From Staphylotrichum longicolle (taxonomy: Eukaryota; Ascomycota; Sordariomycetes; Sordariales; Chaetomiaceae): a DNA stretch of 64,000 nucleotides. The stretch spans positions 186,001-250,000 of the forward strand of contig JAHCVI010000004.1 of assembly GCA_019096155.1 (NCBI GenBank), written 5' to 3'. Made by a program: the position numbers and the translations under genes. This document shows positions 23,200 through 33,726 of this stretch, one piece after another; the stretch's first letter is position 1, and every line of letters starts with the position of its first letter. The notes beneath the pieces are model-generated. The model was not told where the DNA came from, ran no database searches, and saw only the letters and a program-made list of their open reading frames with translations.

Positions 23200-24305
23200 T
23201 TATGCTTGGACGGTCACACCCAGCTCTCCACACGCAGCCTGCAGCTTCCCCTCGTCGCAAGCACCAGCCTCATCCGGCAGAACAAAACCCGCGAATGACT
23301 GCCCCGCGGTGTGGATCAGATGCTCCAGGCCCGCGCCGTTCGTGAAGGTGATGGCCCGCACATATCGGCTCGCAAACTCCAGCTTGAACGCCTGGCCCGC
23401 CGAGATGACCAGCGTCTGGCCCTCGCGAACCTCGGTATACCCCTCCTCGCCCTGCAGGCTCACCTTCAGCAGACCCTCCTGCACGCAAAAGCAGTGGTCC
23501 ACCGTCGGGAACGTGAGCCACCTGTTGAACGGCGACGCCTCAGGGGCATACTGGTTGGACGATTCGATGCTGGAGATGGCAAACTTGCCCGCGCACTGGG
23601 ACGCGTTGATAAAGGGCCGCGACATGACGCCCCCGAGCATCCACCTCGGCCCGGTGTTGGCACGGAGGAAGTAGGGTTCCAGAGGGCCCGGAAGGGCGTT
23701 CTCGGTCTCCAACCAGTCTGCAACCTGTGGCGGCTGGTAGTTGCGCTCAAAGTGGACGTCGAACCGGTCCTTGGCCGCCATCATCTTGGGAACCAGAAGG
23801 GAGACAAGGTTCCTGTCGTCCGACTCGGGCACGAGAATGCCGCCGTACGTCTCAGCAACGTAGCGGAAGAAATCAACCCAGTCTCCGGGAGCGACCAGGC
23901 CGAGAGTCTCGGTGTGGGGTCCCAGGAGCTCCGGGTTGTGGATGACTTTCTGCCCGGGGTCAGTGACTCGCTCTCGCTTGAGGGATAAGAGACGCCACTT
24001 ACGGGTGGGACGTAGGCAAAGTCGCCCGGCCCCATGATCCGACACTTGTCGCCGTTCCATAGCTTCAAGAACCCCTTGGTGACCAGGAAAACATCGTGCG
24101 CTTCGGCGTGCCAGTGGAAGCCCGGTGCGTCGGACAAAACGGCACCGCTTGAGAAGACAGCGATGCCGCCGTTGGTTTGCTTGGAGGAAGCAAGGATCCG
24201 GAAGGCGCCCTTGCTGCCCGGGATGGAAAGACGTTCGCCCTCGAGCTGGTCGATAATGTAGTTGGTCCGCTCGTCAGGCGGGGTGGAGCGAACGGGGATG
24301 CCCAT
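23200..24305 (-). CDS. Bicupin dioxygenase, quercetin 2,3-dioxygenase-like
   Basis: Two-cupin protein of 350 aa (exon 24305-24003, 53-nt intron, exon 23949-23200), the length of the Aspergillus quercetinase. Quercetinases open the flavonol heterocycle with O2, releasing CO and a depside. In the N-terminal cupin, the metal ligands are H64, H66 (GFHWHAEAH), position 71 and H105 (VIHNPELL). Position 71 is Asp where the characterised enzyme has Glu. The family feature FAYVPP...LVAPGDWVDFFRYV is present, and a second cupin follows (FPTVDHCFCVQEGLLKVSLQG). No signal peptide, so cytosolic. The start at 24305 is preferred over an in-frame ATG 45 nt upstream. It could instead act on another phenolic or be a catalytically altered relative. 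It is divergent to the esterase at 24924. Confidence 0.75.
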
Positions 24306-24923
24306 CTTGAGTGAAACGCAGGTGAAGCTTGTGTTTTCGAACGACAGCAATGTCAGCGACGGTTAAGAGGAAGGGTCTAATGAAGTTGATGGACAGCCAC
24401 TGTCGTGATATCCAAAGGAGGAATACAAGCACTTAAGCTACGTCTGCTCTCCAAAACTTGTGGTAAGTGTATCCCGGCCAGAGTTCAGTGATTTGAAATG
24501 TATCATGAAGTGAAGTTAGTTATTCGCCCACATTCCGATCCGTCTTCCGATTCACCGAGCTGCTTGGTAACTGACCTCCTTAGTGAGTGGATCATTATGG
24601 GACGCGAGACACTAGTTTGCGAGGTGTGAGGAGTGTGGCGTCTCGGACCAGGTGCCGGCTGATTCGCCCCTCTCCGGAAACGCCGAGTTCGGGGGTGTCG
24701 TTCTGGGGTCTGGGGTCGGAAATTCCGGGGAATGGGTTCATCGAGACCCCTAAAGGCCCCGTAAACATGGATACCCCGCAAAAACCCCAACACGCTGCAC
24801 GGGAGTTGGAACATTCGCTGTATTGAATGATTTGATGTCTTGTTTGTCGTAGCCAAATGCTGCTTTTGTAACCAAGTGGAAAGACTGTACTGCGCTGATA
24901 CGCTCTCCTTCATCCCAACGACA
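24306..24923. promoter_or_regulatory. Divergent promoter shared by the bicupin and hydrolase genes
   Basis: This 618-bp region lies between two divergently transcribed metabolic genes, an arrangement that often reflects co-regulation. Several CGG/CCG triplets of the sort bound by Zn2Cys6 factors occur (for example around 24655-24725), but I cannot single out an operator. Confidence 0.35.
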
Positions 24924-26020
24924 ATGGCGTCTCCATCCAGCTTCCGTGCCGTTTACAAGGTGGTCGACGAGCAGGAGATAGATGTCGATGTGTATCTACC
25001 ACAGTCGGAAACCGCCAAAGGGGTTGCGGGATACCCAGTCAGTGAGTTTTTTGTGGTTTACCTCTCGTTGTTTGCACGTCTTTTGGATTGTGTTTCTCAT
25101 CAGCTCTCTAGTCATCGACATTCATGGGGGCGCGTTCATGCTCGGGTCCTCGGACATGGTTAACAAAGACCAAATCCAAGACTGCCTGAACCGAGGGTGG
25201 ATTGTTCTGGTCCCTAACCACCGGCTGTGCCCCCAAGTCGACTTGCTGGATGGGCCAATGAGGGACTGTCGCGACCTCCTGGCCTGGGTCTACGACGGTG
25301 GATTGCAAGATGCTGTGACGTCTGAGACCAACATCCCCTATTCGCTCGACTTGGATCATGTCTTTGCGTTTGGCACCTCTTCGGGCGGCACCCTTGCCCT
25401 TAGTCTTGTAAGTCATCCCAAAATTTTTACGGGCCTTTGGCTGACACGTCTCCCTCACCAAGGGCTTCGGGGTGCCTCGTCGGGTTGCTGGTATTTTCGA
25501 CATGTACGGCCCCTGCAACTTCTCTGACGGCTTTTGGACTTCTGAGCTGCCGCATATTGCTTCCAAGCTCCCGGCAGGACTCACCGAGGACTTCATCAAC
25601 CAAGTATACGCGGAGAGACCAGTGCCGATCCGGGGAGGAGTTTCGCTAGAGGGCCAGGCTCCTGGCGCACCAAACTTCAGCGATCCCCGTCAGGCGTTTG
25701 CGTTCACCCAGATTGCCCAAGGATCTGTGATGAAAGCTATCTACCCCAAGGGCGACTGGGATACAGTCGATCCGTTGAGGAACATCAGTGCCTCGTTCCC
25801 TCCCACGTTCATCGTGCATGGCACTGAAGACGTCATGGTTCCGATGAGCCTGAGCAAGGACTTGCATGCGGGCCTTCTAGCTCATGGCGTCAAATGCGGT
25901 ATGGAGGAGGTCCCTGACGAAGGGCATACATTTGCCGCCAAGATGAAGGTGGGTTCGAGGACGTGGGAGATCCAGCGAAAGGGCTTCGATTTCTTGGAGA
26001 GTTTGATAGACCAGGCATAA
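24924..26020 (+). CDS. Alpha/beta hydrolase (esterase/lipase, HSL-like)
   Basis: Serine hydrolase of the alpha/beta-hydrolase-3 type, 323 aa from exons 24924-25041, 25112-25407 and 25463-26020. Visible catalytic features are the oxyanion motif IDIHGGAFML, nucleophile elbow GTSSGGT, acid Asp in HGTEDVMVP and His in DEGHTF. No signal peptide. Sitting back-to-back with the quercetinase-like gene, it is a reasonable candidate for hydrolysing the ester (depside) that quercetin cleavage yields, but this is inference from position. The start at 24924 (MASPSSFRAV) is preferred over an upstream in-frame ATG at 24840, which would add a Cys-rich stretch. Confidence 0.85.
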
Positions 26021-26622
26021 ATCAACAATAGCTACCACTTCAACACTTTGATGCATGCCTCTCTGCGTCCGCACCCAACTCAACTCAACTGAACCGACGA
26101 TCTCAAAAGTTTGAGATGATGTCAACCTCATCTTTCATTGATTGGCTTGCTTTTCTTTGCCAGTTTTGAAGTTGGCCCACAGTTCACTCCCAGTGTCCTA
26201 ACCCGAAACATACCCGGCCGGCATCGCCGATTTGAACACATCCCTGAGACGAAAGAAAGGCGCTTGGGCAGCCGGGAATTCCGACCCACAAGAACAAACT
26301 GGGTGGGTAAGAGTGGATGACTGCCGTACTAGTGTGCTGACAAGCCTTCACAAAAGCCGAAACCACGGTAGTGACGGTACCGGTGCAATGGAACAGCGGC
26401 TGCGATAGCGGCATTCGAATCGGGCCTTCAGAGAAACTTGATAAGAACCATGTATAGATGGAACGAACTCGAATTGCCATTATGTCTTGAGTCCTTGACG
26501 CCACCTCTCGACTTGCCTGGTCTCAGTCTCAGCGGTTCGACAAAAGCACTCTTCCGAGGTCAGCATTCACCACCGTTTTCTTTTTCGAGTAGACGGCGGG
26601 CAGGCACCTTCTGAGCGCGACC
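26021..26622. other. Intergenic, transporter promoter
   Basis: About 0.6 kb between two same-strand genes. No gene seen. Confidence 0.4.
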
Positions 26623-28357
26623 ATGGCCAGCGAGGACGAATACGATGACGAGGTCAAGAAGTCCAGCCTCGACAAGGCTGGCGCGCAGCATGACGAGGAT
26701 GTAGTCGTGGAGACTGACCAGATGACGGCATGGCAATGCATCTTGCAAAACCCGAAGATTGTGTTGTGGACGCTTTATGCGAATAGTACGTGCTCTTCTC
26801 CTCCCTCTCCAAGACGGCCGATTTACTGACAGCAACTCAAACAAGTCGGTCCGGCGCTCGTGGGCTACGAGAACCTCACCTTGGCCGTCTGCCTTGCGAT
26901 GCCCGCGTTCCAGTCAGTGGGCCTCTGGACATGAAAGCGATAAACTCTTGAGACTCTGACCAGTTGATAGGATGACATTCGCCTCGGAGGTCAATGGACA
27001 AATGATTATCCCGGCTCACTGGCAGTCAGCGTGGAACGCCATGTACAACGTCATGCAGATCCTGGGTTCCGTCGTGGCCGGCCACGTCCAGGACTGGTTG
27101 GGACGTCGTGCCGTGTTTCTCTTCGCCGTCATCGTCGCCGCAGCCGGCATCGCCATCAACTTTGTCGCCGACAACTCAGCTCAGTTTCTCGGCGGCAAGA
27201 TCGTCACCGGGTTTGCCATCGGGCTGGTCCTTACGGCAACACAGACTTATGTGTCCGAGATTGCGCCGCTGCCCATGCGTGGTATCGCCCTGTCTGTAAA
27301 CACAATCATGCTGGTGAGTTTTGTTCAAGTGCAGATTTTGTAACGTAGGGAATCTGACAGACAACGCCTCTTTTAGAACCTCGGAATGCTCATCGCGATC
27401 TCGTCAACGTATAGCAGAGTGGACATCATGGACAAGTCGGCTTTCCGGGTACTCTTTGCCGCGACGTGGGCATTCCCCGGCCTCATCGCTGCGGGTCTTC
27501 CCTTTCTTCCCGAGTCTCCGTACTATCTGGTATTGAAAGGCCAACATGAGCAGGCTCTTCGGTCTCTCCAGCGGCTCTCGGGAAGCCACGAGGACGTCGA
27601 GGCCAGGCTGCGCCAGATCCAAACCACGGTCGAAGCCGAGAGAGCAGCGGCGGCCTCGGGAGGGGTGTCGTTTGTCGAATGCTTCCGGGGCACCAACTGG
27701 CGGCGGACGAGGATCATCCTGATCTGCTTCTACATGCCGCAGGTTGTGGGCTCGGTGCTGTCGGCCAACGCGCCCTACTTTCTGAACCAGACGGGCCTTG
27801 ACAGCCAGACGGTCATCATGTTGGTGCAGATCGGCATCAGCATGGGAGTCGTCTCGGCGCTGATCAACGTCTTCCTCATGACGCGGTTCCGGCACCGGCC
27901 GCTCATGTTCTTTGGCGTGAGCTTGTGTGTCGTCATGTACCTCATCATGGGCATCGGCGGCGTATTGGAGCGGTCGAGGACCACGCTGCTGCTGATCGGT
28001 GTGGCGCTGCAGTTCACGCCCATCTCGTACGGTCCTGCCGTGGGCGCGTCAATGGCTGTGGCGGGCGAGGTGTCGGCGTCACGACTGCGGGCCAAGTCAC
28101 TGGGCATTGGCACGGGCTTCCAGGCCGTTGCTGGCACCGTCTGGACCGTTGTCATGCCGTATCTGTTCAACCAAGACCAGGCCAATCTGGGCGGGAACAT
28201 TGGGTGGATCTTCTTTGGCATGGGCTTGCTCATGTTGGTCCTGCTGTACTTTGATGTGCCAGGAACAAAGAGCCGCACGTTTGAGGAGCTGGACATCATG
28301 TTTGCGCGGAAGGTCCCTGCAAGGCATTTTGAGAAGTACAAGCTGGCAGAATCATAG
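26623..28357 (+). CDS. MFS sugar transporter (maltose/hexose-permease type)
   Basis: Plasma-membrane sugar:proton symporter of the fungal MFS sugar-porter family, 517 aa from exons 26623-26785, 26846-26912, 26971-27313 and 27377-28357. Twelve hydrophobic segments are expected. Clear family marks are DWLGRRAVFLFAV after TM2, a PESPYYL motif at the end of TM6, and a long central loop followed by TM7-12 ending in LLMLVLLYFDVPGTKSRTFEELD. The acidic N-terminus (EDEYDDEVKKSSLDK) is cytosolic and typical of alpha-glucoside/disaccharide permeases, so import of a glycoside rather than free glucose is possible. It stands between a hydrolase and a Zn2Cys6 regulator in the putative glycoside cluster. 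Confidence 0.9.
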
Positions 28358-29495
28358 AGGCAGGAAAGGATGGCCCTGCACTCGTCAAGTGGCAAGTGGC
28401 TGAGGCTTTTCGACGCAGGAAGCATCACTCGGAAAGCTGGAAGCGCATCGGGAACCGTCGACTGCTGAGAGGTGCTTGGCTGCTGAGACGTACTTGTAGA
28501 GACTACTCAAAGCAGTAACGGTAGCCTTGGAGGAGAAAGGAGTAAGACAGGCACTACTTCTTGTGCTCCAAGTACTTCCGCGGGCAATCTGTTAGCACAG
28601 TCCAAAATAATGTATGAAAAATCATCATCTCGACCACCTCAATTACCCCTTTTCACACACTGCAGCATGCGAGTAATTACGCCAAACGCAAACGGAGCAT
28701 TTTCCACAAGACCCTTTCATACCCGGCTGGAGCATTTGGCGGAGCATTTCGCTCTTATTACTTCGCTAAGGTACTGTTTTAAATCGACGCGGACCACAAC
28801 GGCATGAACATTCCCGCGCTTGATTCATTGTTGAATATGCGGCTAAACCGGCTGAGGACCAGGCAAGTCAAATCTCCCTCTTGTCGCTCCTTTTCTGCAC
28901 AATGACTTCCAGCAAGAAGTCCAAACGCTTCGCATTCCACTCTGTTGATATCTTGCAAGCTTTACCGTAACCGGCGAGAGTCTTGCAAAGCCGCCACTGT
29001 TGGAATTGCCATCCTCACCGTCCGAACCTTTTTGAGTTTCGGACAGACGGTCAATTCGTCTTGTCCGATTTAGGTGCAGCGAAGGTGCAGCGAAAGTGCC
29101 GGCAACCAATGCCGGTGTGGGACTGACCCCGGTCCTGGCATCTGTCACCCCTGGCGCAGGGGTCCAGTTCTGCATCTTCCACACAAAACCCATGCCTGGG
29201 CCCAGCCAAGAACGCACCATCCACAGCGGCGGTTCTCTCGGAGGCCCCGGGGGCCTCAGATTGTGCGTTTTGTGGGGTCCGGGGGTGGGGCAAATGTCGC
29301 GTGGGAGGGTCCAGCAGAGTCCAGTCCAGTCCAATCCTCGTCATCACTCATCGCAGGACGCAATCGGGATTCGAGAATTGAGATTCGAGAATTGACGCCG
29401 ATGATCGCACTTTTCGCAGCCCTCAGAGACACCACGAAAAAGGCTGCTTCAGGCTGACACAACGACAACGGCACGCGCTGGACAGAGACCGAGAC
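28358..29495. other. Intergenic, promoter of the Zn2Cys6 gene
   Basis: About 1.1 kb without a supported gene. It contains a short doubled motif near 29072-29093 (GGTGCAGCGAA then GGTGCAGCGAA) and the 14-bp tandem repeat listed separately. Confidence 0.4.
29368..29395 (+). repeat. Two perfect 14-bp tandem copies, HSE-like
   Basis: GATTCGAGAATTGA is repeated twice without mismatch, 101 nt before the ATG of the Zn2Cys6 factor. Each copy contains TTCGAGAA, which fits the TTCnnGAA half of a heat-shock element, so it could be a protein-binding site. No function is shown. Confidence 0.6.
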
Positions 29496-32119
29496 ATGAG
29501 CCAGCGCAGTCTCGCGCCGCCCCCAGGGCAGAACACGGGCCACAAGGTCCGCCGTCCTCGGGCAGCCCGGGCTTGTGACTTGTGCCGCCTGAAGAAGAAC
29601 AAATGCGACGAGTTGTATCCATGTACCTACTGCAAAGGTGAGGAGTGAGAGCGGCAGCACTGCAGCAGCAACCACCTGCTTCTCGACGATGTGGCTGAAG
29701 GATCTGACATTGTGAGACGGTAGACCGCAATGCCGAGTGTGTCTACCGGGGCCAGGACGCCAACAGACGGCGCTACATGCCAGAGTATGAACCCAATGCG
29801 ACTCTCGTGCAAGAGGATTGGAGAATGTGCTTACCAATAGCTCGCCGAATGCAGATACGTCAGGCATCTTGAGGAGCTTGTCAGGCAACTCTCGGCCCCA
29901 GGTGCAGCTCAAGGTCAGGGGCACCAGCCAGCCGATTCCCGCGACGCCATCTCCCAGATCAGTGAAGCTCCTTCAGCAAGCCAGCGTGGCGGAGACTCCT
30001 ATGAACTTGGCTCCTTACCGATAAAAACCATGGGCTGTGGTGACGCCGTTTCCACCATGTCGGCAGCGTCGAGGCAGGGCGGCGGCCAAGAAGTCTCGGG
30101 CATCAACCACCATACCCGCAATGTCGAGTTCTATGGGAGGTCATCATCCGTTGCGTTGCTCTCCCAAGTGCAGTTATCCGGCGCTGAGCCCAGCACTCAA
30201 AACGAGGGGGCCACCGATGCAGCCTCCATCGTCACCAACCTACACAACCCGGCGTTCTCTCCCTCCGGAGCGGACAACAGTGGCCAGGACACGTCGCCGT
30301 TACAGGTGCCGTCTCACTTCCCCCAGTGCCGCGGCTTCTTGCACGGCTTTTTCTCGAGTATCCACTATATCCATCCCATCGTCGACAAGACCGCCTTTCT
30401 TCACCGGTGCGAGCTTCTATGGTCCGGGCACGCGGAAGCAACAAGAAACTCGAGCTTTACCGCTCTCTACTACAGCCTCCTCTCCCTCGGCGCGCTTGTC
30501 GGAACCCGCGACGATGAGCCGATTGATGGCATTGCGAACCTGCAGTGGAGCAGAAAGTTCTTCGACGAGGCCAAGTCACGCTGCAGCAAACTGGGCATGG
30601 TCACGGACCTCGAGATGGTGCAGTGTTACATCTTTATGGTAGGACACCACCCCTGACCTGGATGGGGCCGCCCTAACCACGACTCCCGCAGGCCAAAGTC
30701 TGCCAAAACGAACTCAATGCTCATTGTAAGAGGCCGTTCTCCACGCAGAGCGGAGCCACAAACGCGCAGAACTAACTCTCAGCAGGGTCATACATGTACG
30801 TTGGTCTGGCAGTGAGGACCGCGTTGGCTATGGGTATCAACAGGGAGCCCGGTCCCGATACCAAAAAGGATGCAGCGCAGTTAAGGGCGGAGTCACGGAC
30901 ATGGTGGTACGTACCCGACCACCCTTCGACATCTTCATGGAATGCCGGCTAATACAATGCTAGGGGACTCTACTCTCTCGAAACGTGAGCCTCGAGTCCA
31001 CAATATTGGACCAAGAAGACGAGCTGATATCAAGCAGAGAGATATCCTTCGCGATGGGAAGACCTGATACTCTCGGGGCAGATCCATACCACAACCGATC
31101 TTTCCCGCTGATCAAGGGAGAAGGCGCCGAACAGTCACCAAATCCACAGTGGACAGCATCCTTGGACCCGTCATACTGTGTCATCATTAAAGAGATGGTG
31201 GACTTCTCCAGGATCACCAGGAAGATCTGTCTCGGGATATATCTCCAAGACAATACTCTCACGAGAACGGTCGAGCTCGCATTCCACATAGAACAGGACC
31301 TGGAACACTGGATTACTTCCCTGCCGAAAGCTATCCGACCACAGACGGGGCAAAGCAGTCAACCGGAGACCCTGAAGAGTGTCAAGGAACCGCAGTGGGT
31401 AAAGCGGCAGAAGCTGGTATTGTTGATTCGTACGTCTTGTGTGTTCTCAATCATATTGGATGGTGCTCACTGTCTTCAGGGTATCTTAACCTCCGGATCC
31501 TTCTGTTCGGTTCCATTCTCCTCACCTCTGCCCCTGCCGAGCGAGCAAGCATCCCTCAATCGGCAGAGGCCATCCAGAAATGCCTCGACGCTGCAAAGCA
31601 AACCATTCAAGTCATTTACCAGGTCTACCAGCACCACGACTTCTTTCACACCTGGTAAGACACAAGAAATATGGTGTATTTCCCGGCGTGTACGGTGCTA
31701 ATCAATTATCGGATGACTTCAGGTTCTACAACACAACTTATACCGTCTTCGCCGCGTCCATCATTCTGGTCTACGTAACACAAGAGGCAACCGAGATTGA
31801 GATTCTGCCACTCCTCAAACTCGTCGGCATGGCAATCGAGATCCTCGAAACCATGGACGAGTGCGTGGTGGCGGGTAAGGCTGCCCAGATGCTGCGGCGG
31901 GCGTCTGAAAGCGCAGAGAAGAAGTGCTCGTCGGCGACAGACAGTCCGGTTCCCATGCTCCAGGGGGCCGAGGCTATGCCGCCGTGGAACCAATACTGGG
32001 GACCGCTTAACTTTGTCGGGGGCGAGATGGACCTGGATTTGAATCTCTTCCAGTTTGCAGATCTCGATGGGGGAAACCCGCTGGTGCCGTTTGGGGAACA
32101 GATGGGCTTCCAGTCGTGA
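29496..32119 (+). CDS. Zn2Cys6 transcription factor with fungal-specific TF domain
   Basis: Nuclear regulator. The binuclear zinc cluster is split by an intron: ARACDLCRLKKNKCDELYPC then TYCK|DRNAEC, giving the six cysteines. The next intron (GTATGA...TGCAG, ending 29858) joins to YVRHLEELVRQLS, a dimerisation coiled coil. The middle (about 30040-31700) carries the fungal-specific TF domain: HYIHPIVDKTAFLHRCELLW, a GLAVRTALAMGINREPG block, and EISFAMGRPDTLGADPY after a small intron (about 30983-31036) that removes an apparent stop. The C-terminus ends acidic and hydrophobic (DLDLNLFQFADLDGG), like an activation domain. About seven or eight introns; the small exons near 30690-30800 are the least certain. 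It likely controls the adjacent transporter, esterase, bicupin and glucosidase genes (inference). Confidence 0.85.
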
Positions 32120-32601
32120 GGTGAAGGTAAGTACTGCCAGGAAGAAGAACAGGACTTATTAGCGGCTGGAAGGGGGCAGTGGGCGATCATCCCAGAGCAG
32201 GAGCCCGGTGGCGCCTATTGTTCCACCAATAGGTCACTCAGAAGGCCTGTTCCTGCAGAGACAGCGACCGATCGGGCAGCCTGCTCCACTGACGAAACCC
32301 GCAGCGAGCCGCGAGCTGTGCCGACAGCGGAGCACGTCTCCCACCCCACGGCCCCTCTCGGGAGCTATTCTGTGCTCCACTGTCCAACTCGGCTTATTTT
32401 GCCCCGCGGCAAGCTCAACATATCAACCCCTCCTCACCTCATCACAAGGAGACGTTATCACCAGCGACATTGCCAGCCCCTTTCTCGTGTCTTCGCCAAT
32501 ACTCTGGAACAGCAAGTCCAGGCCACCGAACGCCATCACATCACGCGATATCCCACCGCACAACACCAAATAGACAGCCAGAAGACACCGAACCGCCCAC
32601 A
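32120..32601. other. Intergenic region
   Basis: About 0.48 kb between two same-strand genes. No gene seen. Confidence 0.4.
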
Positions 32602-33552
32602 ATGAAGCTCCTCTACCCCAATACCCTCAAGCTGGACCCCGCCGCCATCTCGGGCTTCCCCACCCTCACGCTGCACTCGTACGACGCCAAAGCGCCCACC
32701 CTCCCATCCGACCTCCTCGACGCCGAGATCCTCGTCACCTGGGCCAACGCCCCGGCCAACCTCGCCTTCGCCGCCAAGAACCTGCCCCAGCTCCGCTGGA
32801 TCCAGTCCCTGGCCGCGGGGCCCAACGACGTCCTCGCTGCGGGCTTCGACACGGCCCGCGTCAAGGTGACGACGGGCTCCGGCCTGCACGACCGCACCGT
32901 CGCCGAGCACACGCTGGGCCTGCTGCTCAACGCCGCGCGCCGCTTCTACGAGATGCGCGACTACCAGATGCGCGGCCAGTGGCCGGGCCACCTGGGCGGG
33001 CCGCAGCCGGACCGGGAGCCGGGGACCTTCCGCACGCTGCGCGACGCGCGGGTGCTGGTGTGGGGGTTCGGGAACATCGCCAAGTGCCTGGTGCCGCACC
33101 TCGTCGGGCTCGGCGCCCGCGTCAAGGGCGTGGCGAGGAGCGCCGGCGTGCGCGCCGGCGTGGAGGTGTACGCGGAGGACAGGCTGGCGGAGCTGCTGCC
33201 CGAGACGGACGCGCTGGTCATGATCCTGCCGGGGGATGCGTCGACGAGGCATGCGCTGAACAAGGAGCGGCTCGCGCTGCTGCCCAAGCACGCGTGGGTG
33301 GTGAACGTCGGGCGGGGGTCGTCGGTGGACGAGGACGCGCTGTTTGAGGCGTTGGAGGCCGGCGAGATTGGGGGCGCCGCGCTGGACGTGTTTGCGCAGG
33401 AGCCGCTGCCGGAGGGGAACAAGCTGTACAAGGCCAAGAATCTCGTCTTGTCGCCTCATGCGGCCGGTGGGAGGCCGCAGGGCGCGGAGGAGCTGATTGT
33501 GGAGAATTTGAGGAAGTTCTTGGCTGGGCAGGACCTGCGGAATGTCATTTAG
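32602..33552 (+). CDS. D-isomer-specific 2-hydroxyacid dehydrogenase
   Basis: NAD(P)H-dependent reductase or dehydrogenase of 2-oxo/2-hydroxy acids, single exon, 316 aa. The Rossmann motif is VLVWGFGNIAKCLV (a G-F-G-N-I-A variant). The catalytic Arg lies in WVVNVGRGSSVDE, Glu in VFAQEPLP and His in LSPHAAG. The N-terminal catalytic half includes RWIQSLAAGPNDV. The start at 32602 is chosen because the in-frame sequence upstream is compositionally unlike the domain. The ORF is much more GC-rich than its flanks. Its specific acid is unknown; it could reduce a phenolic 2-oxo acid or glyoxylate/hydroxypyruvate. Confidence 0.9.
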   Translation: MKLLYPNTLKLDPAAISGFPTLTLHSYDAKAPTLPSDLLDAEILVTWANAPANLAFAAKNLPQLRWIQSLAAGPNDVLAAGFDTARVKVTTGSGLHDRTVAEHTLGLLLNAARRFYEMRDYQMRGQWPGHLGGPQPDREPGTFRTLRDARVLVWGFGNIAKCLVPHLVGLGARVKGVARSAGVRAGVEVYAEDRLAELLPETDALVMILPGDASTRHALNKERLALLPKHAWVVNVGRGSSVDEDALFEALEAGEIGGAALDVFAQEPLPEGNKLYKAKNLVLSPHAAGGRPQGAEELIVENLRKFLAGQDLRNVI

Positions 33553-33726
33553 GTAGCACTTAGGAGATGGGCACAGGGCCAATTGCATACCTTGAAAGAG
33601 GAGGTGGTCAAAGATGTATGATAATATTGTTGAGTGGTGATCAAATGAATACCATGTCCTTGACGCCCCTTTATGTTACACCCATAAACGCCGAAAAGAC
33701 CAACACGCAGAGTCCGAACAATACCC

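Noticed and set aside
28565..28600. Minus-strand CPRKYLEHKK-stop preceded by a splice-like AG
   Set aside because: It reads like a gene end, but nothing upstream on that strand continues it, so I do not call a gene.
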